Below are positions 37,965-46,483 of a DNA stretch of 64,000 bases, piece after piece; position 1 is the first letter of the stretch; each line of letters starts with the position of its first letter. The notes below the pieces were generated by a model, which did not search any database, was not told the origin of the DNA, and was given only the letters and a program-made list of their open reading frames with translations. The stretch is taken from NCBI GenBank assembly GCA_964555935.1, contig CAZKUN010000011.1:1-64000 (forward strand). The letters are read 5' to 3'. Made by a program: the position numbers and the translations under genes. The stretch is from CAZKUN01 sp964555935. GTDB lineage: Bacteria > Armatimonadota > Zipacnadia > Zipacnadales > VGFC01.

Positions 37965-37984
37965 GGAAACTCCACTGAGTTTCC
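37965..37984 (+). promoter_or_regulatory. Hairpin in the spacer before the Gfo/Idh/MocA gene
   Basis: GGAAACTC (37965-37972) pairs perfectly with GAGTTTCC (37977-37984) around the loop CACT, and GGGC/GCCC further out can add pairs. It is followed by TTCC, not a long T run, so it may be a weak terminator of the sulfatase-like gene or a leader structure of the next gene, whose GGGAGG ribosome-binding site is 35 nt further on. Confidence 0.4.
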
Positions 37985-38020
37985 GAGCCCTTCCATGCAG
38001 TCTGCCGGGAGGCACTGAGA

Positions 38021-39073
38021 ATGGCAAGGAAGATCCGCATCGGTTTTGTCGGCGCCGGATACATGGGCCAGAAGGCGCACCTTGATAACTTCGTCACGAT
38101 CCCGGACTGCGAGGTCGTGGCTCTTGCGGAGGGGCGCTCTCAGACAGCCGAGATCGTCGCCAGCAAGTACGGCATTCCGAACACATACAGTGATCATCGC
38201 GCAATGGTCGAGAACGAGGAGCTGGATGCGGTGGTCGCGATCATGGGTTACCATCTCCACCATGCGGTAGTGCCTGATCTGCTCGAGGCGGGGCTGCATG
38301 TCCTGACCGAGAAGCCGATCTGCATCCGCACGGACACGGCGCGCGAGATGGCCGAACTCGCCGACAAGAAGGGCGTCGTCTACTACGTCGGCTATATGAA
38401 GCGCTCCGCGCCCGCCACCCAGACAGCGGTTGAGAAGATCCGCGAGTGGAAGCAGAACGGCCGGTTCGGCCAGATGAAGTACTTGCGGGCCGCCATGCCG
38501 CCGGGCGACTGGACCTTCCACATCGAGGGACCCGTCAGCGGCGGGGATGCGCCTCCGGCATACGATGGCGGCGTCCCCGAGGCCTTGCCCGAGTGGCTCG
38601 ACGCGGAGACCCAGCAGACCTACAACGCCTTCGTCAACTACTACATCCACCAAGTCAACCTCATCCGCTACTTGCTCGGCGAAGACTACAAGGTGACGTA
38701 TGTCGATCCCGCTCGGGCGATGCTTGCGGGCGTCTCGGACAGCGGCGTTTCGGTGGTGCTGGAGATGCAGGGGTATGGTCTGACAGCCGGGTGGGAGGAG
38801 ACGTACCGCGCGATCTTCAGCGATGCGAAGATAGATCTATCGATCCCCTCGCCGATGGCCCGCCAGCGCGGCGGCGAGGTCGAGATCTTCCGCGGCAAAG
38901 ACTGCCAGAGCGTGGAATCGCCGGTCGTGCTTCCGCTCTGGCCGTTCCTCGAGCAAGCCCGTCACTTCGTGCGCTGCGTGCAGGGCAAGGAAGAGCCGTG
39001 GAGTTCGCCGTGGGACGCGGTTAAGGACCTCGAGGTCAGCGAGCAGTTCGCGAAACTGCTCAGCGAAGCGTAG
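38021..39073 (+). CDS. Gfo/Idh/MocA family oxidoreductase
   Basis: This 350-residue NAD(P)-dependent sugar oxidoreductase has a Rossmann domain opening with IRIGFVGAGYMG and the family motif E97-K98-P99 (VLTEKPIC), where K98 is the catalytic Lys. The second, beta-sheet domain holds the YIHQVNLIRYLLG segment with the His expected at the active site. There is no signal peptide. The ATG follows GGGAGG. It is next to the Thr sulfatase homologue and probably handles a sugar or inositol-type product. Its stop is 8 bp before a long palindrome that fills the gap to the next, convergent gene. Confidence 0.93.
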   Translation: MARKIRIGFVGAGYMGQKAHLDNFVTIPDCEVVALAEGRSQTAEIVASKYGIPNTYSDHRAMVENEELDAVVAIMGYHLHHAVVPDLLEAGLHVLTEKPICIRTDTAREMAELADKKGVVYYVGYMKRSAPATQTAVEKIREWKQNGRFGQMKYLRAAMPPGDWTFHIEGPVSGGDAPPAYDGGVPEALPEWLDAETQQTYNAFVNYYIHQVNLIRYLLGEDYKVTYVDPARAMLAGVSDSGVSVVLEMQGYGLTAGWEETYRAIFSDAKIDLSIPSPMARQRGGEVEIFRGKDCQSVESPVVLPLWPFLEQARHFVRCVQGKEEPWSSPWDAVKDLEVSEQFAKLLSEA

Positions 39074-39081
39074 GCTGTCGG

Positions 39082-39173
39082 AGAAACTAGGGACAGTTCC
39101 CCATTTCCTGATCCTGCCCGTAGGGGGGGGCAATGAGCCTGATTCAGGAAATGGGGAACTGTCCCTAGTTTCT
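39082..39173. repeat. Palindromic repeat, copy 1 (30-bp arms, 32-nt loop), REP/MITE-like
   Basis: Arms 39082-39111 and 39144-39173 are perfect inverted repeats. They share the core TAGGGACAG-N3-CCCATTT with the second copy at 48278-48363. The loop (39112-39143) contains a run of eight G and no gene. The right arm reaches into the stop codon of the minus-strand gene at 39172. The element fills a convergent intergenic gap and as RNA would form a long hairpin on either strand. Confidence 0.9.
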
Positions 39174-40639
39174 AGTGGATCAACTCCAGCCCGACCGCCG
39201 CTCCCTGGATGTCGTGGGCGTTGACGGACACGGTTTGCACTCCCGTCTCCACGTTGAAATCGAGGAGTTCAGCCGAAGCCGGCGTGTCGCATTCGACTTT
39301 CACGGCGACGGCGGGCCGTCCCGTGCGGACTTGGAGCACCTGCCGGCCGCACGCCTCGACTGTCACCGAGGTTGAGTGCCCCTCCGTGGAGCAGTCGCAT
39401 GTCCCAGACGTGCCCGTCCTGAGCACGTACGGATCTCGGGGCGCCTCTCCGGGATGCAGCCGGACGCGCATCACTTCCCGCCTCACGCCCGCCAGCCCCA
39501 GCAGGACGGCGTCGCCTCCCTCATCGTAGCCCACCAAGCGTGGCCCGTCCGGGACAGGCTCGGGGCGGATCGGCTCGGTCCCTTGGACCTTCAGCCACAT
39601 CGGCGCCGAGGACGCGTAGCGCAAGGCCTCATCGGGGATGCGGGTGCCGTCGAGCACGATCTCGTTGCCCTCAACCCTCAGATCGACGAACGTGTGGTAG
39701 ACCCACTGGGCCACGCACTCGGTCATGCTGGATGCGAGCATCACGTCTGGTTGGCCGCCGACGGCGCGCATGTATTCGATCCACCGCGCGACCGCCTCGC
39801 CATTCCCGCTCGGGTCTTCGCGGAGGATGTTCGGCCAGTGAATCCCGCAGATCGAGTTGCGCGTGAGTTCGGCGGGGATCGTGTCATAGACATTGTGTGG
39901 GATGCCGCTTGAGCCTNNNNNNNNNNCTTGAGCCTCGGTCGACGACTACCAGCCCGTGCTCGAACGCTCCGTCGCTTGCCGCAAGCGGGCTGTGGTGGTG
40001 GAAGCCCCCGCCGAAGGGCGTCGACACCTGCTCCACACCGGCACTCGCGAAGAGCGAGCCGGTGGACTCTGGATCGCTCGTATCGAAGTGGTAGTTGAAC
40101 GCGCACGGAACCGCGCTCACTGGGAAGCGGTGCCCGTCTGCTGGGCCGATCCCATGCTGGTCCATGATCCGCCCGAAGACCTCAATGTGCTTGCGCAGCG
40201 CCTCGAACTCCCAACGCGTGCCGTCTGGCGATCCGAGCCACTCAGCGCGCGTCCGCTCGCCGTTCTCCCAGTGCTCGTGGCCGACCCCGTGCATCGCGAA
40301 TTCGATGTGGGCGGCGCGGTTGCGGAAGACCTCGGCCGCGTCATCAGACCATGGTCCGGCGCGCTCTGAGTTGTCCCACGCCGCGCCGGCTTGCGTCGCG
40401 GTCGGGCACGCCGCGCAGATGTTCTCCTTGTCCCACTCACAGAGCACCATCGCGGCTTGAGGCCGAATGTTTAGCGCCTCGCCAATGTCGGCGATGGCTT
40501 CGTAGTCCTCCGTGACCATCAGCCGGTCGACGCCCGCCCGCCACGGGCCGCCGGTCTCGTCGAGACTCCAGCCCTCGCGCCAGCCGACGTCGTCGAGAAC
40601 GAGTTGCGCGGCGCGGGGGATCGTGACTGATAGCGACAT
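39172..40639 (-). CDS. Polysaccharide deacetylase-like protein (NodB-type), interrupted by N gap
   Basis: This is one gene of about 482 residues, split by ten N at 39917-39926. The 9-mer CTTGAGCCT occurs on both sides of the gap; merging the copies joins VVVDRGS to SGIPHN in frame. The N-terminal half resembles a carbohydrate esterase 4 (NodB-like) domain: LVLDDVGWREG for the Asp motif, MHGVGHEHW for the His motif, and a later GHRFPVSAVPCAFNYHFD. The C-terminal part (IPAELTRNSICGIHWP, then a beta-rich end) is not recognised. There is no signal peptide. It starts 3 bp after the transglutaminase-SGNH gene, so the two are likely made together and may modify the same substrate. The deacetylase call is moderate. 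Confidence 0.72.
39917..39926. other. Assembly gap (10 N), likely a 9-bp contig overlap
   Basis: The nonamer CTTGAGCCT borders the gap on the left (39908-39916) and on the right (39927-39935). Merging the two copies restores one frame through the deacetylase-like gene, so no sequence need be missing. Confidence 0.88.
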
Positions 40640-40642
40640 GCG

Positions 40643-43324
40643 CTAGCCTCCCAGCACCTCGCCGATGACCTCTGCGTACTTCATCAGGACCATCTGGTTG
40701 CGCAGCGCGAAGCCGCAGTTGTTGAGGGCCTCGTCCGAGTAGGTCGCCGAGTATTGCTTCGGATTCGATGGATGCACGCCGTCGCGGGCGATGAGGGTGG
40801 GCACGTCATAGCCCTCGTACGCGGCGAACTTGTCGAGCGCTCCGTTCCAGTCATCCGGGCGGCGGCGCATGATCTCCGCATGGAAGTCGACGAGCGGGAG
40901 GTTCATGTCGTCGGCCACTGCCCTCGCCACGTCCGCGAACTCGGCGGACTTTTCCTCGAACGTGTTTCGCGGAGGGATGGTGCTGAGAATGACCACCGTC
41001 CCGTTGTCGAGGCAGCGCTGCATGATCTCCCGCAGTCGTTCCTCGTACTTGGCGGCGTTGATGTTGTTCAGGTCATTCGTCCCGAACATGAATATCGCGG
41101 CTTCGGGATTCAGGTTGCGCAGCCATCCGTCGATGTTCTGGTAGGCCCACTCAATCGCCATGCTGCCCTGGTTGCCGAACTGGGCACCCTTGCGATCCCA
41201 GCAATCGTCGAGCATGTGGCCGCTGACCGTTTGGAACGCCGCGACCATCTCGGGCGGAGCGTCCTTGCGCGCATGCTTGAGGCTGAACCAGAACGCGCGC
41301 GAGTCGGTGATCGAATCTCCGAAGCAGGCGAACACGCCCTTCTCGCCCGCGTGTCTCGCATGGACGAGCTTCATTGCCTCGACCCAGTCCGTCGCGTCGG
41401 TGGTGTCGACGCCTGCCTGAGCATCATCGGTCTCGATCGCGGCGTTCGGCCCATCGCTGAGAACCTGCATCCGGACCGACTCGTTGACCGGCTCGCCGTC
41501 GACCTGCACCTCGTAGTCCGCCGCTCCGCCCAGATCCGCAACGTGGCGCTTGCGCTCGCCGTCCTCCGTCCAGGTGTGGGTAACGACCATCGGCGACGGC
41601 TCGCGCGGTTCGTCGTCGATGCAGTGGGCGTAGATGCGGACCTGATTCAGCGCGGGATCGCCCACATACCGGCAGTAGACGGTCTCGGCCGGCTCATCGA
41701 GCACCACTTCCTCGTCGACATTGTAGTGCCAGTGCTGCTGGTCGGTGGGCACGTCGGACGTGTAGATGGCGGTGAAATTGACCGGCTCTCCCACGGCGTA
41801 GCCGATCTCGTTCTTGGTCTGCGCGGCGGCGTCGAGTTGGTGCGTTCGGAAGCCCGCGCCGATGCTCAACCAAGCGATCTTAGCGTTCGGCGGCGCGTCC
41901 ACGCGGATCGTGACGGGGCCAACCAGCCTGGCGGTCTTGCGCTCGGTGTCGAGGTCCTCCGGCGGCTCGACGCAGTACTTGAGCAGCTCCTCCGGATTGC
42001 CCGCGCTGGCCGAGACCTCAACCACACGCGAGTCCATCCCGTGGTGATCGCCGCTCCTCAGCTCCATCCGGTTGGCGCCCTGCTCGAGCGCGGGGAGCGC
42101 TGCCGGCGCGACTTGGACCCATGTCTCGATCCTCAGCGATCGCACCGTCGCGCCATCTTCCATCTCCAGCCGCAGCAGGTACCCGTACTTCCCGCCAACC
42201 GAGGCTGTCAGGTCCGCGGTGTCGGGATCCTCAGCGACATCAGTCCACGTCAGCCCATTGTCGAGCGACACGCTGAGGGTCGTTCCGTCCGAGTCCAGCG
42301 CCACCACTGAGGCTTCGCGGTCGTCGTCAGTCGTCGTCGAATCGCCGACCTTCGGGACGATGATATACGGTGACCGCACCTCGAAGATGGCATATCCGGC
42401 ACCAGTCGCAGTCAGGCCGTCGGCGCTTGGCGTCACGTTCTCCGAGTCGTACACGCCGTCGGCGAAGTCCGTCGATTGGTCCGTCAAGTCCGGCGCGTAC
42501 ACGAACTGCCCGTTCGCGTGGTTGTGGATCGTGAAGTGTCGATGATTCGGCTTCGGCCCGCGTGGCGGGCCTTCGATCAGCTTCGTCAGCCACTCACTCT
42601 CGTTGTAGCGCTCGGCGTGGTTCCAGCGTCCGCCCTGAGGGTGCCACCACCGCGTGAACGTTTCGCCCTGCCGCAGCACGAAGTCAAGCGTGTGCCCGGA
42701 TTGGTGGTGGCTGTTGAAGTGCATGACCTCGGTCTGCTTGTAGGTCTCCTGGACCTTCCCGAGGGGATCGTTGGGGAAGAACAGCTCGTTACGCTCGCCC
42801 TGCCACAGCGTCTCATCCGTCTTTGCCTCCGCCATGGACGCGAGCGTCCCGTCGGCTCGGCGGAAGACAGCCCTCACGTCGAGATCGAGGTAGTGCCAGG
42901 CGTTATCGTAGTAGGCCTCGGACGCGACGTGATTCCAGTCTGGGATCACGAGCGTCCGCGTCGGGCCGACGCCCATCCCATCCATCACGCCCGCCATCGT
43001 CGGGCCGAAAATCCCGCAGTACCCGTACCCGTAGACGTTGATGATCTTGACGGGGTCGCGGACCGTGATGTACTCGCTGATGACGTCCTCGCCCTCCAAC
43101 ACCTCATTCATGTGGAAGACGCCGCTCTCGTAGTCGACGAGGTACTTGTAGACCTCATACGCGAGCGCGTCGCCGCTGAGATCGCGCCAGCGATGGAAGT
43201 CGCGAAACGTCTCCATGCTGTACGCGTCAGCCCGATGCGGTGAGATGACCCGCGGGGCATGCACGCTCGCGATCGCCAGGCCGGCCGATAGGATTGCCGC
43301 GAGCACCAGCGTCGGTTTGAGCAT
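40643..43324 (-). CDS. Secreted transglutaminase-like/SGNH hydrolase fusion protein
   Basis: This 893-residue protein has a signal peptide (MLKPTLVLAAILSAGLAIASVHA). The N-terminal domain looks like a transglutaminase-type cysteine fold: C103 in YGYGYCGIFG, H132 in DWNHVASEAYYD and an Asp near 147 (NAWHYLDLDV). A beta-rich middle follows (about 250-620). The C-terminal domain is an SGNH esterase: GDSITDS near 671, GTND near 750 and DGVHPSNPK near 849, giving a Ser-His-Asp set. It could pair peptide or amide chemistry with de-acylation of a glycan. It precedes the deacetylase-like gene by 3 bp. This fusion is uncommon to my knowledge; each domain assignment rests on motifs only. Confidence 0.8.
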   Translation of the reverse strand: MLKPTLVLAAILSAGLAIASVHAPRVISPHRADAYSMETFRDFHRWRDLSGDALAYEVYKYLVDYESGVFHMNEVLEGEDVISEYITVRDPVKIINVYGYGYCGIFGPTMAGVMDGMGVGPTRTLVIPDWNHVASEAYYDNAWHYLDLDVRAVFRRADGTLASMAEAKTDETLWQGERNELFFPNDPLGKVQETYKQTEVMHFNSHHQSGHTLDFVLRQGETFTRWWHPQGGRWNHAERYNESEWLTKLIEGPPRGPKPNHRHFTIHNHANGQFVYAPDLTDQSTDFADGVYDSENVTPSADGLTATGAGYAIFEVRSPYIIVPKVGDSTTTDDDREASVVALDSDGTTLSVSLDNGLTWTDVAEDPDTADLTASVGGKYGYLLRLEMEDGATVRSLRIETWVQVAPAALPALEQGANRMELRSGDHHGMDSRVVEVSASAGNPEELLKYCVEPPEDLDTERKTARLVGPVTIRVDAPPNAKIAWLSIGAGFRTHQLDAAAQTKNEIGYAVGEPVNFTAIYTSDVPTDQQHWHYNVDEEVVLDEPAETVYCRYVGDPALNQVRIYAHCIDDEPREPSPMVVTHTWTEDGERKRHVADLGGAADYEVQVDGEPVNESVRMQVLSDGPNAAIETDDAQAGVDTTDATDWVEAMKLVHARHAGEKGVFACFGDSITDSRAFWFSLKHARKDAPPEMVAAFQTVSGHMLDDCWDRKGAQFGNQGSMAIEWAYQNIDGWLRNLNPEAAIFMFGTNDLNNINAAKYEERLREIMQRCLDNGTVVILSTIPPRNTFEEKSAEFADVARAVADDMNLPLVDFHAEIMRRRPDDWNGALDKFAAYEGYDVPTLIARDGVHPSNPKQYSATYSDEALNNCGFALRNQMVLMKYAEVIGEVLGG

Positions 43325-43477
43325 TTTAGCGCCTCGTTATTGAGTGAGGTGGTCGGTGCGCACCCTCCAATTCACACCTCGGGCGGGCGACTCCTTTCTT
43401 GGCATCATGTGAGCCGATGTCCGCGGACGTCGCGTTGAACGTAGAAACACCACTTGCCGGTCCCAGGGAACGGGCTC

Positions 43478-44638
43478 ATGACGCGAAACTGCGTGACGCT
43501 GCTGCTGATCGCCTCGGCCATCCCCGCGCTTCTGGTTGTGGCGAGTTGCCAAGATGGCGGCGACGCCGACGACACTCGGGATGAACGCGTGAAACAAGTC
43601 TCTGCTGACTGGGGTACGGATTGGTCCCGGCACTCAGTAGAATTGAACGCGTTCCGCGCCGGCGGCCCCTTGCGCGATGGCATTCCCTCGATCGACGATC
43701 CCAAGTTCGTCTCGATTGCCGAGGCCCGCGAGTGGCTGGCAGGCAACGAGCCCGTGCTTGTGGTCGTCATCGACGGCGTGGCGCGCGCCTACCCGCTGCA
43801 GATCCTCATGTTCCACGAACTGGCCAACGACGTGCTGTCGGGTATCGCCATCCTCGCTTCGTACTGCCCGCTGTGCAACGCGGCGATTGCCTTCGAGCGG
43901 ACGGCCGACGAGCGCGTCCTCGAGTTCGGCGTGTCCGGTCTGCTTCGCAACTCAGACATGGTCATGTACGACCGCACGACAGAGAGTCTCTGGCAGCAGT
44001 ACAGCGGCGAGTGCATCGTGGGCGAACTCCTGGGGACGAAACTCAAGGCGATCCCGTCGTCAATGCTGAGCCCGGACCAGTTCGCGGAAGCCTATCCCAA
44101 CGGCGAGGTGCTCTCGCGGGAGACGGGGCGGAACGCGCCTTACGGCCGGAACCCCTACGAACACTACGACGATCCGCTGACCCACCCCTTCGCGTTTGCC
44201 GGCGAGACGGACGCCCGCTTGGCGCCGAAGGCGCGCGTCGTGGGGCTTCACGTCGACGGGAAGCCTGTCGCGTACCCGCATCAGGCGCTGACCGGCTCCG
44301 GGGTCATCAATGACGTGCGAGGCGAGGCGCGCGTTGCGGTCTTTCACCTCCCGGGCGTTGCAAGCGCCCTCGACGAAGCCGAGATCGCCGCGAGTGCTGA
44401 TGTCGGCGTGACCGGCGCGTTCGACCCGGTTGTGGAGGGCCGACGGCTCACGTTCGCGCGGGTCGACGGCGAGTTTGTCGATGATGAGACCCAGACCCAC
44501 TGGGACATCCTCGGGCGAGCCACATCGGGGTCGCTGGCCGGCCGGCAGCTTCGCCAGTTGCTCCATCACGACACGTTCTGGTTCGCGTGGTTCGCGTTTG
44601 AGCCGGACACGGCCGTGTATGTGGGGGAGCAGCCGTAA
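43478..44638 (+). CDS. DUF3179 lipoprotein
   Basis: This 386-residue protein has a lipoprotein signal (TLLLIASAIPALLVVASC, lipobox VASC). The DUF3179 signature is clear: YPLQILMFHELANDVLSGIA followed by SYCPLCNAAIAFER, then LLRNSDMVMYDRTTESLW and YPNGEVLSRETG. The family is widespread and its function is not known; the Cys pair in CPLC is invariant and suggests metal or redox chemistry outside the cytoplasm. The ATG at 43478 has AGGGA about 8 nt upstream; the longer frame begins at a TTG without a site. It is divergent from the transglutaminase-SGNH gene and precedes the ABC exporter by 108 bp, which has its own promoter. Confidence 0.9.
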   Translation: MTRNCVTLLLIASAIPALLVVASCQDGGDADDTRDERVKQVSADWGTDWSRHSVELNAFRAGGPLRDGIPSIDDPKFVSIAEAREWLAGNEPVLVVVIDGVARAYPLQILMFHELANDVLSGIAILASYCPLCNAAIAFERTADERVLEFGVSGLLRNSDMVMYDRTTESLWQQYSGECIVGELLGTKLKAIPSSMLSPDQFAEAYPNGEVLSRETGRNAPYGRNPYEHYDDPLTHPFAFAGETDARLAPKARVVGLHVDGKPVAYPHQALTGSGVINDVRGEARVAVFHLPGVASALDEAEIAASADVGVTGAFDPVVEGRRLTFARVDGEFVDDETQTHWDILGRATSGSLAGRQLRQLLHHDTFWFAWFAFEPDTAVYVGEQP

Positions 44639-44680
44639 CCCAGCCGCCGCCGGAGCGTACAGTCCTGCTGTAACGCGCGG

Positions 44681-44710
44681 TTGACACGCCCCCCGTGCGG
44701 GCGGTAGAAT
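44681..44710 (+). promoter_or_regulatory. Sigma-70-type promoter of the ABC exporter operon
   Basis: TTGACA (44681-44686) and TAGAAT (44705-44710) are separated by 18 nt, a perfect -35 and a five-of-six -10. A start of transcription is expected near 44717, about 30 nt before the ATG at 44747. This is the clearest promoter I see in the window. Confidence 0.75.
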
Positions 44711-44746
44711 CGCCCGGCTGTTCTTGCCCAGGATCCCGCTCTCCTC

Positions 44747-46474
44747 ATGCGCCTTGTTCTCAGACTGGTCTCCTACTTGCGCCCCCACTGGCACATGGCT
44801 GCGTTGGCCATTGCAGCCTTGGTCTGCGGCAACTTCCTGCGGCTGGCGCCCCCCGAGATCACGCGGCTGATCATCGACCGCGTCTACGCCGAGGGGCGGC
44901 GCGAGTTACTGCTCCCGCTGTGTCTTGCACTGGTTGGGCTCGCGCTCGTGAGGGCAGTGCTGATCGTGTTTGAGATCTTCCTGTCCGAGGTCGCCGCCCA
45001 ACGCTGGCTGTACGACCTCCGCCAACGCCTCTACGAGCACGTCCAACGTCTCCCGTTCAGCTTCCACAGCCGCTGGCCCACGGGCCAGTTGATGAGCCGT
45101 CTCAGCGGCGATGTGGACCAGCTTGGACGGTTCTTCTCGTTCGCGGGCATGCTGCTCGTCGGCAACATCCTCACGTTGACCTTCGTCGCGGGCCGCTGCC
45201 TGACCATGAACTGGAAGCTCACCCTACTCTCGCTCTCCGTCGTCCCGCCCCTGTTCCTTGTCGCGTGGCAGTTTGGTCTGCGGATTCAGCCCTACTACGC
45301 CTTGGTCAGGCAGAAGGTCGCCGACCTGACGACGGTCATGCAAGAGAACATCGCGGGCGCTCGGGTCGTGCGAACGTACAGTCGCGAGGACTTCGAGGTT
45401 GACAAGTTCCGCGGCCACGCCGAGAGCATTCTCGGCGGCACGCTTGGGTACGCCAAGCTCGAGGCCTTTGGCTTCCGGGTCATGGAGATGCTGGTCGCGC
45501 TCTCGCTCGCCATGGTGCTCTATTTCGGCGGACGCGAGGTCATCAACAACCCGGACATGACGCTGGGAATGTTGATCCAATTCTGGATGCTCATCGCCCA
45601 GCTCGTCTGGCCGGTAACGATGGCCGCGTACTGCGTCAATGTCTACTACCAGACGGTCGTGTCAGGCGGACGCGTGTTCGAGATCATGGACGCGGAGACC
45701 GAACTGCCCGATGGCGAGCGCGTCATTGACGATCCACAGGGGCGCGTTGAGTTTGATCGGGTGAGCTTCGGCTACGACGAACGGACAACGCTGCGCGATG
45801 TCTCGCTCATGGTTGAGCCTGGCCAGACGGTCGCGTTACTGGGCGAGACGGGTTCAGGCAAGACGACGCTCGTGAACTTGCTCCCGCGCTTTTACGACCC
45901 CACCGACGGCTGCGTGCGCTTGGACGGGATCGACGTCCGCGAGCTGAAGCTCTCGTCGCTGCGCCGACACGTCGGCATGGTGCTGCAGGACACGTTCCTG
46001 TTCTCCGCCACCCTCGCCGAAAACATCGCCTACGGCCGCCCGGACGCGACGATTCAACAGATCGAGGCGGCGGCTCGGGCCACGCAGCTCTGGGATTTCA
46101 TCGAGACGCTCCCCAGCGGTCTCGACACCGAGGTGGGCGAGCGCGGCGTGACGCTGTCGGGTGGTCAGAAGCAGCGCGTGGCCATCGCCCGGACGCTGCT
46201 CATGGATCCCGGGGTATTGATCCTCGATGACTCGACTTCCAGCGTTGACACCGAGACTGAGGCCCGCATTCAGCAGGCGCTGCAAGTTCTCAAGGAAGGG
46301 CGCACGACGCTTGTCATCGCGCAGCGCCTCTCGACGGTGAAGGCCGCCGATCTCATCATCGTCATGGGGGACGGGCGCGTGATCGAGCAGGGGACGCACG
46401 AGGAATTGCTGGCACAAGGCAGCGCGTACCGCGAGATCTACGAGATGCAGCTTGCCGGACAGGAAGCCGTCTAG
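44747..46474 (+). CDS. ABC exporter subunit A, degenerate-site half (transmembrane plus NBD)
   Basis: This 575-residue half-transporter has six expected membrane helices in the first 310 residues (PHWHMAALAIAALVCGNFLRL and following) and a nucleotide-binding domain after about 340. Walker A is GETGSGKTTL near 365, and the signature LSGGQKQR lies near 470. Walker B is LILDDST near 490, with Asp where the catalytic Glu should be, and the switch is IAQRLSTV with Gln in place of His. These are the marks of the non-hydrolysing site in heterodimeric exporters such as BmrC or TM287. The partner starts 9 bp downstream. The substrate could be a lipid, peptide or drug; nothing in the window defines it. 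Confidence 0.95.
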   Translation: MRLVLRLVSYLRPHWHMAALAIAALVCGNFLRLAPPEITRLIIDRVYAEGRRELLLPLCLALVGLALVRAVLIVFEIFLSEVAAQRWLYDLRQRLYEHVQRLPFSFHSRWPTGQLMSRLSGDVDQLGRFFSFAGMLLVGNILTLTFVAGRCLTMNWKLTLLSLSVVPPLFLVAWQFGLRIQPYYALVRQKVADLTTVMQENIAGARVVRTYSREDFEVDKFRGHAESILGGTLGYAKLEAFGFRVMEMLVALSLAMVLYFGGREVINNPDMTLGMLIQFWMLIAQLVWPVTMAAYCVNVYYQTVVSGGRVFEIMDAETELPDGERVIDDPQGRVEFDRVSFGYDERTTLRDVSLMVEPGQTVALLGETGSGKTTLVNLLPRFYDPTDGCVRLDGIDVRELKLSSLRRHVGMVLQDTFLFSATLAENIAYGRPDATIQQIEAAARATQLWDFIETLPSGLDTEVGERGVTLSGGQKQRVAIARTLLMDPGVLILDDSTSSVDTETEARIQQALQVLKEGRTTLVIAQRLSTVKAADLIIVMGDGRVIEQGTHEELLAQGSAYREIYEMQLAGQEAV

Positions 46475-46483
46475 GACAGACCA

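Noticed and set aside
40754..42310. Open frame of 518 codons antisense to the transglutaminase-SGNH gene
   Set aside because: It is a shadow of the codon pattern of the real gene; no domain or start signal is seen.
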